DNA of 64,000 bases from Archilochus colubris (taxonomy: Eukaryota; Chordata; Aves; Apodiformes; Trochilidae). The stretch's first letter is position 1; each line of letters begins with the position of its first letter. A model generated the notes under the pieces. The model saw only the letters and a list, made by a program, of their open reading frames with translations, searched no databases and was not told the DNA's origin. Below are positions 9,865 through 23,100 of the stretch, one piece after another. Made by a program: the position numbers and the translations under genes. The DNA is taken from assembly GCA_023079485.1 (NCBI GenBank), contig CM041084.1:35314609-35378608 (forward strand), written 5' to 3'.

Positions 9865-12205
9865 GAATAGGCTAAGTACACATCTTAAAAATGTGTTATC
9901 AGTCCAGATATATATTATGCTAAAATGGTGGTGATTTGATGGTGTTATCTGCAATACTAGTCTTGTGGCCTCAGCTATTTGAAACCCTTCCTGGAAAACT
10001 GTGTGGCCATTTTCTTCTTGCTTTCCCCTTCCAGCTCAGCACCAGTGTGCTGAGGCTCCTCGTTCCATGAGGACAGAGCTGAGGTGGGGTGCCTGTCTGA
10101 GGGGACAGTGGTGGATCTGTTGCTCTGGTGTGCAAGTGCATTTCTTGCACAAGACAGAGGAAAAGAGAGAGATTCCACTCCTCTAATGCCCTCTTCTGAT
10201 GTAATCTTTGTCATGCAGTTACTTGCAGGCTATGAAATTTTCCTGACCCTCAAATAAAATCAGACTCTTTATGAAGTGAGAGGAGACAACTGCAAGGCCT
10301 GAACCTAGAAACCCTTCTTATGAAACTTAAATCTTGCATGTCTTTTCACTGCAGTACATTTCCTTTTTTCTATTTGACTTACTAAAACAGGTCAAAATAT
10401 TATTCATTACTAAATAATATTTTTTGATCAGATATTTAAGATGCTCTCACAAGGAGATACCTACTGATAGATTTCTAGGCCAGCACAAAACTTTGTGAAT
10501 TAAAGCTTACTGGTTTATTTATTTATTTTTAAATTTCTATTTGATCACAAGTAATTAAAATAGTCTACAAATGATTCTGATTAAGTCCATGTACAGACAA
10601 CTCTCATTCCTGAACAAACCAATTTGTTTTAACTAAAATGGAATGAGGCACTTCTGTAATAAGAATGGCCCCATATGGAATTAATCAGGAACAGTTCCAT
10701 GTGTAGAAAAGCCTTAATTAACTTTTGAATGAGTTTCATTTGCAGTGTCTTTGCTGGCATGTATATTTGGATCTAGATGTATATATAGGATACTAAACTA
10801 CTTGCAATTCAGGCACTTAATCTTTATTTGAGAGTTTTTGCCATAAGTCTTGATTATGAGACTTTCTTATCTTCAAAAACTGTATTATATATTTGTGGGA
10901 AAACAAAATTAGAACAAGAATCTTTTAAAGTTTTTAGTCTGCAGGTTATGCTTTCTGATTTTATAATACATGAGTATCACTTCCACTTTTTTGCATTCAG
11001 CTTCTTGATTTTACTGAAAAAATAGATAATATAAACCTCTCAGATATTTTAATGTCAAAAATTACTCTTAAGTAATATTAAATGTTCTGGAGTAAACTTT
11101 CACACTGTCAACTTTCATTGCCAGAATGATTGGATATTTCTTTATTGAAGTATAGGTTAGTATGTTAATAAATATTTTCTTATAGATATGTTTGGTGTCC
11201 TTCCTGAGTTTTTAGTTTTAGGACAAAAAAAGTTAACATCTTAGCCCAGTGTTTTGGTTTTTACTGGTAAGTAAAGACTCGAGTTTGAAATCTAGTACAG
11301 CCCATCCATTTTGATATAATAGTACAGTAAACCCTACTCATGTATCTGTGAGCATTACTTGTATCAGCAAAATTGTATCAATTACAGAATAGAGGATATC
11401 TAAGATTAAAACATACTTTTGTCTTGTAATTTTTCCTTTTGAGTATTACTCTCAGTAATTTAGCTAGATCTTTTGAAATTTCCATTAATTTTTTCTTTTT
11501 CTTTCTTCTTTGAATATTAATATTTTTTTTCACCATTTCTCTAGACTTTAGTATTAGTCTAAATACATGACAGATATTTCATTGTATTCAGTTACAATCA
11601 CAATTTTGTGTGTAAAAATAATTTTTTTATCAGAAGCAGTTTTTTTAATGATGTCCACAAAACCACTATTCAGCTCTGATTTTATCACAATGACCTCTAT
11701 ATAAGAGGAGATGGTGTGTTGGAGAACAAAGCAGGTTCTAATACTTCTGAGTGCCTTTGTATATAAAATGTGTCCACAATTTCACGGAGTATGTTTCTCC
11801 AAGGGAAAAAGTCTCTGTTTTATTCTCTGCTATTAATATGTTTTTTCCTTTCTGAGTAGGACTGACGTTAAGTGATACAAGTGGTGTTCCCCATTGGTGT
11901 GGCACTGGACTTAAGTTAGTAAATGTTATTTGTGGGGGAAAAAAGTGAAGCTCTCAAAATCTTGTTTCCAAAAGTAACCATTATTTTCCTTATTTAGTGG
12001 AAGCATCAGTTACCTGCTCAGAAAACGCTTGCTGAAGTGAATTGTTTGAATTAAAGTTTACACCGTTTTCTTTTGTGTCCTCCATTTCACAGACACTCCT
12101 TGTCTTGTTAACCATAATTATCTGAGGATGTACTTGAAATTAAAAAATTTCTCTAAGAATCTCAGCGTTTCTAACTTTGTTGTGCCTACGTTGTTTTCAA
12201 AACAG
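9865..12205. other. No gene recognised
   Basis: AT-rich DNA. A short GC-richer patch at about 10000-10180 carries overlapping frames on both strands (61 and 79 codons) with no recognisable product. No repeats beyond short homopolymers. Confidence 0.55.
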
Positions 12206-12277
12206 GGGTACCCTCCACAGTTGCCACACAGACTGGCAAAGGATTATACAGAGTAAAAGAAGTGGAGGTGACCCCAG
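12206..12277 (+). other. Candidate exon, plus strand
   Basis: The acceptor TTGTTTTCAAAACAG and donor CCCAG/GTGACA enclose 72 nt. One frame reads VPSTVATQTGKGLYRVKEVE and continues past the donor to a TAA at 12298-12300. The phase-0 frame stops inside the exon. More than one frame is usable, so coding is doubtful and a non-coding exon is equally possible. Confidence 0.17.
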
Positions 12278-15159
12278 GTGACAGTGGTGTTCAGAAATAA
12301 GGAGGCATTGGAAAACGGACTTGCATACTGGGATGATGGTACCAGGCTGAGGTAACTTCAGTCTAGAGGCTTGATACCAGTTAAACTCCAGTGTAGAGGC
12401 CTGATACCAGTTCTTCAGTTTAATTAGACGGGGTGTACCATGCCTGGGACCTCTTTGTTAATAGCTCCTTGTAGCATTAGAGGGGCACATAAAATGAAGC
12501 CTGAGCATCATAAGGCATACTCTGGGAACTCTGTCCAGGGCAGTGAGAATAAGGCACATTCCAACCCAAAATTTGCTGAAAAGCCACCAAGTCAGGGATT
12601 TGTAATGAAATCACGTAAGGATGTTGGAATTTTACTCAAGGTTACCTACAAAAGATAACGTGTCCCTGAGATGTCTCGGAAGCTTTTTTGAACAATGATG
12701 TGTGCAAGAAAATGTTCTGTTAACATTTATCACTTTTTTTTTTCCTTCTTTTTTAAGAGGGCACGGGAGAGTGAAGCAAAGAAGAACTTTACTTTTTATG
12801 AAGAGCAGGTGGAATTGTCACCTGTATTCCTTCCTTACCTTTGAAAAGAGGAAAACAGTGACAAAAATACTAAAGTTTAACTATCATGTAACTTGTCATT
12901 GTATGCTGCAGAGCTGATAGGCAGAATCATGTGAATTTGAGCACTGTAGTTGCCTCATCAGCTTTTGGAAAACTCCTCCAAGTCCAGTTTTTACATACCT
13001 CAACTGTAGACTTTAAAAACTAACTGAAAAATATTATTCACAGATCTTAGTCTTATCTTCAGGTATTTGCTGAATCTATGAATGTAGATTATTCCCTATT
13101 CACACTTCAACAGAATAAGGGAAACTGACAGAAAGTAAATTATATACTGTGTTGTTATTAATGTCACTGCAGTGTTCCCTCAATTGCCCACATGTGCTGT
13201 TGTCCAGCCTTCTAAACCTTCTGTTTATCTCTTTGAAAAGAGATTCTGAATGAGGTGATTTCCTGGTGTTGGCTAAAGGAGCATGAGAGGAAGTTATCTC
13301 TAACAACGTAACAGTTCATATTAAGAGCAAGATTTCAAGAAGTTTGCTTTTTATTTCCCATTTTACTTCACTTTGTCACAGTGAATCACAGTGCAATCTT
13401 TCCTGTCAGTTTTTAAACACTCTTCCATAGCTATTTTTATAGAGATTTGTAACAGTCCTAAAGACATATGTGGCCTTTCTGTTGATTGTTCTTTGAATAT
13501 TGGATCCAGCTCTGCGTGACAATGTGACAGTGTAGTGCTGCGTAGAAATAGCTGAGTTAGCTCACATCATGTTATAAGGATAGTTGTGTCCCTCTGATCC
13601 TTGTGTATGACTTGGCCTTGGAACCAAATAGTGATATCTAGCTAGTTATCCTGTCTCACATTTTTATATTATTGACATCTAAAACATTCAAAAATCAAAA
13701 TTTAAGTCACAGATAGTAATTTTATGGCTTTAAACTTGGAAGCTTGAGATAGAAACACATTTCTGCTTTTGTCTGCTTTCTTGTCTTCCAGTGATTTGGA
13801 TTTGCATTTTCAAGCTTTTTTTAGCAACCAAAAATTAGAAACGTTTTCTGCCAAAACCAAGTGTTCAAAATAATAAAGTTGGCCTCCAAAAATAATTGAT
13901 TTTATAAGTATGACATTTTATAAAAATGCTTTGGCATAGATTTTTGGGTGGGTGTCAAACTTTTGCTGTGCATGTACTTTATATTTTTGGGGCCTAAATG
14001 ACTATTAATCAGACTAGAAAGTTGTGTGGGTTTTGTTTTAATTGAGAAATGTAGCATTCGCATGGTTTTGTTAGCTTGAAGAGCAGTAAATGTGCCACTT
14101 GTGATATAAACTGCATCTGTTACTTTACTGCTTTATCTTGATGCATCTACTTTAATATCTGGCTTATCCACTTTGCAGTAGAGCAAGGTGATCTGAAAAT
14201 GCTCCTTGAAACTCTAGTGAGATGAAATTAGCTTCAGAGAATAAAAATAAGGCTTGCAAAGTGAATTATGTCCTTTATGTATGTTAAAATACAATGTTTT
14301 TTTGCAGAAATTAAGGTCTATCTACATCTAGTTATTATGTTTACTATAATGATGGCTGTTCTAGAGGTGCATAAAATAAAAATATAAACTGTTACACCTG
14401 CATTTAATGTTCATGTCCAGAAGGAAAGGCAAAGCTGGCAGATGCTCTGTACTAAATATTTTTGACATTTTATTTTGATCTTGTATAGTCTGCACTAAAG
14501 CACTGGAAAGGTAGCTTTTTAGCAGCTAATTGTGTAGGTTAGAGGCAGACTTGCAGGCCAGGATTCTCCTAGTTAGGAAAAGGAAATACAAAAGCATAAA
14601 ACATACAAAGAATTGTATAATAAAAGTCTTGGAACATGATTTTAAAACTGGTAACACTGGAATGTTTTCAAACCCAAATCTGTATGAGCTATTCACTGAG
14701 AGCTAACATTTCTATAGTTCCTCAAACATTAACTTTAGGTATTTTACAGTCCAACATAAAAATGAGCTAAGAGCCTTAATTTAATGTTGAAATAACACCA
14801 GTGGAAGTGATGCTACTCAGGCAATTAGTGGTGGGCTTTTGCCAAAATAAATAAATAAATACCTTTAGTGATTTAAAAAAAAAAAAAATTACTGGCTAAT
14901 GATCTGCCAGTGAGAAGGTAGAGGGACACAGGTTACACTAGGGTCCCTTCCTTTGCAACTGTTAGGTCTTTCATTCTTTATAGTAGAGAGAATACCTGTA
15001 TCAGACAAATAAATTTGAAAGGGCTGTGGTCGCAGCAGGAAAGTGAGTAAATGAAGGAGTGGTTTGTTCTTAAAAAAAACAACACAGCAAAAACCATGTC
15101 AAGGAAGACATTAGTGGGATCCCAACATGAGAATGCTGCAGCCTCCATCTTGAGTCTGC
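12278..15159. other. No gene recognised
   Basis: AT-rich single-copy sequence with short A and T runs (for example near 14875-14888). No repeat family, RNA gene or convincing exon seen. Confidence 0.6.
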
Positions 15160-15816
15160 ATTGACAAGAAACTGAACATGAGCCAGCAGTGTGCCCAGGT
15201 GGCCAAGAAGGCCAATGGCATCCTGGCCTGTATCAGGAACAGCGTCGCCAGCAGGTCCAGGGAGGTGATTCTTCCCCTGTACTCAGCCCTGGTGAGGCCA
15301 CACCTCGAGTACTGTGTCCAGTTCTGGGCCCCTCAGTTTAAGAAGGATGTAGAGGTCCTGGAACAGGTCCAAAGGAGGGCAACCAGGCTGGTGAAGGGAC
15401 TCGAGCACAGGCCCTATGAGGAGAGGCTGAGAGAGCTGGGGCTGTTCAGCCTGAAGAAGAGGAGGCTCAGGGGAGACCTCATTGCTGTCTACAACTACCT
15501 GAAAGGAGGCTGTAGCGAGGTGGGAACTGGACTCTTTTCACAGACGACCTTCAACAAGACAAGAGGACACAGTCTTAAGTTGTGCCAGGGGAGGTTTAGG
15601 TTAGATATTAGAAAGAATTTCTTCACGGAGAGGGTGATTAGGCTATGGAATGGACTGCCCGGTGAGGTGGTAGATTCTCCGTCCCTGGAGACATTTAAAA
15701 AAAGACTGGATGTGGCACTCAGTGCCATGGTCTAGCAACTGCTCCAGTGGGTCAAGGGTTGGACTAGATGATCTCTGAGGTCCCTTCCAACCCGGCTAAT
15801 TCTATGATTCTATGAT
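15160..15816 (+). mobile_element. CR1 LINE, 5'-truncated, intact C-terminal RT region
   Basis: CR1 is the dominant avian non-LTR retrotransposon, and most copies are 5'-truncated as here. A frame from 15178 to the stop at 15733-15735 encodes 185 residues of the C-terminal ORF2 region. It shows the familiar CR1 blocks [39 protein letters not shown] and [18 protein letters not shown]. The 3' untranslated tail holds the conserved block around GGTCCCTTCCAACCC and ends in the ATTCTATG repeat at about 15800-15816. The frame is undamaged, so the copy is comparatively young, but it lacks the endonuclease and catalytic RT core and cannot move by itself. Its 3' end closely resembles the copy at 57.7 kb. 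CR1 leaves little or no target duplication, and none was seen. Confidence 0.95.
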
Positions 15817-18800
15817 GATGCCAGGCAGGTCATGCACTTCCAGGCAGGTCCTGACTTCTAACAAAATCATTAATGAAGAAGCAATGAGGGAGAGAAGCAG
15901 ACCCTTATATCTAGTCCCTGTGAAAAGGTTTGAATATCATTATACTTGGCAATCTGATTTTATGTGTCAATATCACTATGGGGAGGATTGGAGAATGTTA
16001 AAAAATGCAAGACAGTAAATAAGAGACACTCACTAAGAAAAAACTGGAAAAAAAAAACCAAGACAATGAGAAAATAAAGAGGTGTTGGAATATGTTGTTC
16101 ATTCATGGACAACTGATGCAATTTTGAATATGAAACTAGTATTGTAATGGGTAATAAGATAGCCTTACACATTTTAACTCTTGTCACTCTTTACCTTGCA
16201 GTTCAACTTAAAATACTTCAAATGTCCAAAACAAGCTGCTAAAGCCTTTCTAGTTAAAATATTTACAGTAATTTTTTGTAATAATGCCTGCTTTTTTCTT
16301 TAAAAATCTGCTTATGTATATATTATATATTATGAAGTTTATTGTATATGATAATATGAGGTTTGTATTGTTATAGATGAGCTTTATGAGGTATAATTTT
16401 ATATTTCACCTCATAAACATGGCATACAGGAGGCCACAGACCCTACTGCAGTATGGAGACCAAAAAGCATCCCTGTCCCATAAACTGTGCCTCAGTTTTC
16501 AACTAAGTAAGAAAAGTACCTTATTGATTTTGAACTCTGTAATACTAGCATCTGGATTATTGCAAAAAAGCACAGCACTTTGCTAAAGGCCAGGCAGTTT
16601 GCATGACAACCCTTGTGAAAAGACAGTCTTATTACATGTCTAATTTACGGTTGAGCTTTAACAAATATCTGATTCACAATGTTGCTGCTGATAACTTCAG
16701 CCACTTAATGAAAAATATCCTGTCTCCCATAACACTAGACTCCACTAATTGAGTTCTTAGGAAAAAGCAAATAAGCAAATTATTTCAAGGCATGAAGAAA
16801 GCATTGAAGTGCTTGTATTTAACCTCTATAGTTCTCATGTTAAACAGTAACCGTAAGGCATTCAGCATTTGGAAACTGTGGGGAGGGTTGATTTGTCTAT
16901 TTTCAGTGAGACTCAAAAGAATCACTTTGATTTGGGTGGCAGAGATAACGATTTTGAGTTCTGAACTGTGTTATGAATTGAAACACATTCTATATACTGT
17001 TAAAATGAACAGTTATGCAGAAATAATGTTGGAGAACATGATGTAAGTGAAGTTATACTGAGTTAATGAGACTTAGTCCCCCCAGAATAGTTGTACAGTT
17101 AGCCATTTCTTCCTCCATTGAGCATCACATTCTATGCACTGTACAAGTCCAGGAATGTATTTGCAGAAGGTGAATAGAAGATGCAGGAATATATTTTAAC
17201 TGTGTTATTTATTTGTTCAGGGAACGGAAGGGTGTCTGTGTTTGTCTTTTTTTATTTCATTCATAAATAGCCCGTGAATTTTGAATTGAGATAGATGAGC
17301 TTTTGGTAAGGTTGTTTGGGGGTTTTGTAAGTTTGTTTTTAAAAATATTTTTTTTATCAGTTTTATATTTAGTGAATTACCTGTTTCAACAACAGGATTG
17401 TCATGCTCCTACAGTGATTCATAAAGAAAAAGTATTTATATCCACTGTGGGGTGTCTGTTTATAACCCATGATAAGTAGTCCATGAAAAAATTATATTTT
17501 CTCCACCTTAATTAAAGTGGAACTACCAGAATTTTGCTTACAGTAGGACTTTCTCACTATTTTCAATTTTTTTTCCTAATTGGAATAATTCAGAAGTACT
17601 GAGCTGATTTTAAACTACTAGATACGCTTTACCACTGTTTTTAAACAACTAGTCTGAAGCACCTCATTTTTATAAGAGATGTCTGCACTCCAGGTTTCTG
17701 TCATAACATGTGTCCCTGATTCAGAAAAAGCTGTGTTCCTATTATTAAATGTCTTCCAGGAATTATAGTTTTACTGAAGTGCTAGAAACATAGTGTGTCT
17801 GCTGGAAGCACTTTGGTTTCATTGACTGATACTTGAATACTGATGAACTATAGATAGAATAGTATTCCACTTTGAATTAATTTCCTGTCTAGCACAGTTC
17901 ATATTTAAATCCTGACAGCTGAGTAAATTTGTTCATCTTCATTAAATTAAAAGTGTGTTTTTAACTTGCATGATCTAAGTAGAGGAAGAACTATTTTTCA
18001 GATCTCCAGTCTGCATGACTAACAAATTGAAAACCATCAGGGAGTGTAGTTTCTGCCTTACTTGTTCATAAGAGAAAAATGAATGTTGTGTCTTCACCAG
18101 AACTTGAACTCCTCTTAATTAAAATGCCAATTCTGTACTTCTAAGGCTTAATGACACATTTTCACAACCCCTAGAAATTACAGTTAGGCCAACTCAAAAA
18201 CTCTGGTAGTTTATCAGTGTTGTTTATAGGGATGGTGTCCAGAAAGAAAGTGCTTGTATCCTGGATTGTCATAGGGAGTGCAGCTAAGCCAAATTAGTGG
18301 AGGGGTGAACATTCTTCAGTACAAGATAGATGTACTTTAGCTATACTTTATTTTGAGTTTAACTAGCAGTGGTGGGTTTTACTTTAAATTGAGGTTTTTT
18401 AAAATACATGCTATACTAAAAGTTTTGATAATTATATAGAATGATCAAATAAGAGGAAGTTATTTTTTGTCTCAATTGCAGAGTCCGTTTTGCTGGATAT
18501 TTTCCCTTGTGTGTTCTGTGAAACTAGAACGCTACATGTAGAATCTGGGTTGGACTGCAATAATCCTCTGTTGCACAGGTGCAATTGATAGCTTTTTATT
18601 ACTATTGTAAGGAGGAAAAAAATTAAGTGAGTATGGTTTTATCTTAGTGTTTTAGAAGTGGTTTATTTGTAATTCTAGTTTTTGTTAGCTTTTGCAAAAA
18701 TATTGAAACTGTCTTTCCATACATTTCCAGTTGATTTAAATCCACTCGGTATTGTAACTATGCAGGCTACTTTCATTAACTGGGAAATAAGCACTTCTGT

Positions 18801-19793
18801 AAATCAAATCAGTGACAAATAAGCAACTGTCAAATCAGAAGCAGAAGAATCCTATCTTCCAAAATAATTCAAGAATAAAATTAAGGTGAAGGGGTAGTTT
18901 TAAGGTAGCTCCATTTTGCATCTGAGTCACGTCTAACCCCAGCCTGCAACTCAATTTTTACCTTTTCAATAGTCGCTTTGCTCAGTTGTATTTTCATTTG
19001 GAATTGAGGTGTGCTTTAGCTGAATTATCTTCCTTACTCTGTCTCATGAAATTCAAATTACTAGAAGTCACTGGATAGTCTATGTGGGACTGTACCTACA
19101 AAGGAAAGTTTTTTCATTATGTCGTCAGTGGCTTTACATTGCAGTGACCTTATCCATTAACGAATTATTAAAAGACTCAGACCGTTCCAGAGCTGAAATA
19201 TTTCAATAACAGTATTTTCAGGCTTTTGCTAGAGTGTCAAGGGAATTTTGAACTGAAACATTTGCTATGATCTCAGCCATGACCTTATGGCAGGTCAATA
19301 GTAAGGGTACAAAATGTTTTCTTTAAAAAAAACCCAAACACCTAACTGTGATTCCTTGCTTATTGAGGACCTGGCCACACCCCTTCTGCTAGCTGATGAC
19401 TTGAAGACCAGTAAGGCTTTCAATATAGGAACTTGTTAAAAGCCAACAGTTTTTCTCAGGAAAAAAAAAAGACTATCTGAATTCCAAAGGATTAATAAAC
19501 CATGGACTTGAAATAATCATTCAGCCTTACATTCAGTCTTGTCTTCAGTTGACTTCCCAGTACTTAGAATGCTCAGTCTATTAACCTTGCAGGAGACACC
19601 ACAATTGGTAACTACAATTGTACTACATTTGTCTTAATTGCAAATAATTGCTTTGCATGTTTACAGCTACATTTCCCTTGCTTTTGTCAGGTGCAACTTG
19701 ACATGTTTATGCTAAGTGGATATGAATCAATAATTTTTCTGAATATGATTCCTGCATGGTAAAAACAGAGACTGCTGGGGGCTCTGTTAAGAA
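15817..19793. other. No gene recognised
   Basis: AT-rich single-copy DNA. The longest frame (16792-17046, plus, 84 codons) ends beside a GTAAGT motif but has no acceptor or recognisable product. No repeats beyond short homopolymers. Confidence 0.6.
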
Positions 19794-20129
19794 CTTATCT
19801 GTAGCAAGACAAACCTCTTTTAGGGCACGGCGCTTCAAGGTCCAACCAGGTGTTCCAGCAGAGACTCACGAACAGTGCTCCGAGCCTATAGCCCTCAGAG
19901 CTGACTAGCCTGGATCAGTGCTGTTGCTCTGAGAACAACTGATCTCTCTGCTGGCTTGCTCAGGAGTGAGCCCCACCTGTGTCTCAGGCCTCACCTTTTA
20001 TTGGCCCCCTGGTCCTGCTCATGCGCAGTGGGGGCCCACCCTAATCAGGCACAGGTGGGCTTGACACAAGCTCATGCTCACTCCCTGGCAATTAGTGGCA
20101 CCTGGTTGCCTCGTTACACTACACTTATC
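19794..20129 (-). mobile_element. Solo LTR (324 bp) of an endogenous retrovirus, with 6-bp TSD
   Basis: The element spans 19800-20123. It begins TGTAGCAAGACAAAC and ends ACACTACA, so it has the TG...CA ends of an LTR. A perfect direct repeat CTTATC flanks it (19794-19799 and 20124-20129). A 6-bp duplication is typical of ERVK-like (betaretroviral) integrases. On the minus strand a CCAATAAAAGG box (AATAAA at 20002-19997) could be a TATA or polyadenylation signal, so I assign the minus orientation. No internal viral genes lie next to it, so it is a solo LTR left by LTR-LTR recombination. Its GC content is well above its surroundings. The segment 20061-20123 recurs inverted at 52.3 kb. The family name was not determined. 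Confidence 0.85.
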
Positions 20130-23100
20130 ACAATACTTTACGATAGAATTTAGTAGTTTTTGTCACTAGCTGCAATTCCTGTAGCACTCAGTCTGGTTCC
20201 TCTTTCTGCTGCCTCACTGTTACATGGGGCGTACCTGATTTTTAAAAGTCACCGCAGAAAACAATCTACAAGTGCCTTGCAAATCAAGAGCCAACCAGTT
20301 CATGAAGTAAATGTCAAAGTGTTATCGTGGAAAATATTAAAACATTTATCAAGTACGGCAGTTTTAGACATTTTCCAACTATGAAGTAGTGTATTTTCAA
20401 TGCTACAATATTTAAGGTGGTGTCTTTGAAGACCTGAGGCATGTGAAAATGTGTAGAGCAGAAACAAATTTGTAATCCTGATCATCCTGATCATACTCCA
20501 AATCATTGAAAGATTTTGGTTTATTTTACTACATTACCTTCACTTCAGCTCCTCAAGACATTAAAATGTCACAGATTCATTGAAGTCTCTCTCAGGCTCT
20601 TCTGATAGTCCAAGTCATAGCTGCCTTATTTATTTTCAGAAGAAAAAGCTATGACATTTCAGTCACTCAGAATCTTAGGTGGGCAATATCAAAACACATT
20701 TCCTGGACTTTTCTCAGCCTTCTTAAGAACCTTCCCAGGTTCTTAGGAAGAACCAGAGAGATCATTCACAGAGATCAGCATCACAAACTCTGTGTAAAAG
20801 TGTGTGTTTGCAAATGCTACTACTATCTGCAAATGACAATGTCTTAATGACTTCATGACTTACAAGCTCTGTAATTGTGTTGCAAGACTGCTCCCAAGAC
20901 ATGCAGCTGCAGTTTTCCCTTCCATCTCTGAAAGCTCTGACACATAATTTACTACCATGATTTACAATAGTTGACAAATTATAATGGCTGAACTATTGGT
21001 GGGCTTCCAGAGTTAGAGAAGTATCTAAGATGCAGAACAAGCAATAGGTGTAGAATTAAATATAATAAATCATCTTTCTGGATCCGTTGTTGAAAGATCT
21101 TGCAGAAAGTGAGCAATTAATTTCTTATCTCTGTGACAGTGCCAATGATATCATGGCTGTTAATGCCAAAATTTAGTGGTGTTTGCCCATAACAAAGTAC
21201 TTGAAGGTAGTCTACCCACTCAAAATCCATTGATACAGAATGTTACTGTGCAGCCCTATGGCTTAAGTGCTGGCAGCAAAAGCTCTAAAAACCCCAGTCT
21301 TTAGCAAATCTGGAGTCACCTGAGTGAAAACTGACAGACTGTGTGGATGACTATGCCTGTAGTAGCAAATAACCCTTGCTTTTGTTACAACAAGGGGATG
21401 AAAAATGAAGCTTCTCCAAAATCTACTCTGTGATTCAGCTTTTTGGTGGGACGGGGAAGTTGTAGTTGAACACAACTCTATGGCTGTCTAGAATGCAAAG
21501 AAAGAAAAATAGTAAAAAACCCATAAATAGTGCTTTGTTATTTCATAAACTGTAGCTTTTTCAAGTTCACTGAAAGGACTAGGTATTGGTAATCCTAGGT
21601 AGCACTATATAAAGAAAAAAATGACACAGAAAAAATTATTTAGAGGAGGAGGATAGAAGACTACGCATCTGACATTTACCATCCCTGTGAGATGCTATAA
21701 TCAATTTTATTTCTTGTTTTTTTCAGTTATTATAGTAGACATATGAATACATCCACTTTAAAGAAAGACCCCATTCTAGAAATACTATCTCTGCAAAATA
21801 ATTATATCTCAATTACTAAGTCTTAACAGTTAGTCAAGTTCATGAATGTTAAATCCACACATATATCCTATATTGATGCTGCTGAGAGAAGGAAGGAGGT
21901 GAGTGCGTTGGGGAATGGAATGAATGAAAAAGAACAAGCGATGAAAACTCACCTGATGTCTTCCAAAAAGCAAAAAGGTTACGTAAAGCAGTGGAGCAAT
22001 CAGGAGTGTATCTTCTTGTCCCTGTGAAGAGCTGATTGAATATGTCTGTTTTAAAAGAACATCCAAATAGCTTTCTCCTCAAAAAAGTATCATAAAATTG
22101 ATCATTTTTAAAAAGCAATGTGTATCTGATATCGTCCTGGATCCAGCTCTTTGTTGTTAAAATTTGTGTCAAAATTTATCCTGAACAGAGATTATTCTCC
22201 TTATGTAGCATCTGCTACTGCAATTGTCAGAGACTGAGTTTGGGGATAATGTGAAACATTGGTTGGACTGAGAAGGGCATTTATTGTGCTCTTAATTGCT
22301 AAATCCAACAGAACGGTAGGAGACCCCTTTCTGACACTAAGAGCAAGGAGAGAGAACAAAACGAAGGAAAACTTCTGCCCTAGAAACCTATGTGTACATC
22401 ACATTAGCTATGAAATCCAACCTTCACTGCTATGATAGCATTGCTCACTTGAGTTTAGAGAAAGCAATTTGATGGCTGCCAAAATAAGAGAAAATATTAT
22501 GACCGTATATTGGAACAACCTTAATGTTTTTACCCAGCACTGTAAAAGCAAACAAAGTGAACATCTGTTATATTTAAATGTTTGCTTCAAAAAAGAAAAT
22601 TTCACACAAAGTCATACCATATACATCCATATATGTAAAAGTAAACCAAATCATTTTGCTGAAGTGGATTCACAAAGGATTTTAACCCATATAACATTCT
22701 CATACCAATAAACAGAGCACTATTGGTGGATTTCAGGGTATTGAATATTTGAATATTTCCTTTTGCACACCAGAAAGAAAGTATGTGTGAGGTGCATGGT
22801 ATTTGTCTTGGATCTTTGAGAAATCCTTCAGGGCCTAGGCATTACATGAAATAATTTTTTTCACAGGAGGTTGAAGCATGTAGAACACTTTTCACCTGGC
22901 CCTCGGTAAAAGAATGTCTTAAGAAATTCCTGAAGGACAAGATTATAGACTTAGCTCTGTTCTTTTTTATTATTTCCTCAAGAGGGCAAGGATGGTTTTA
23001 AAAGTAGACATTGCATTCACCTAAAAGATGTGTTTTTTCATTGTGTAGTGTGGCTTTGGGTTTTTTAGGAAATTCTACTATTGTACTGTATGCATGTCAC

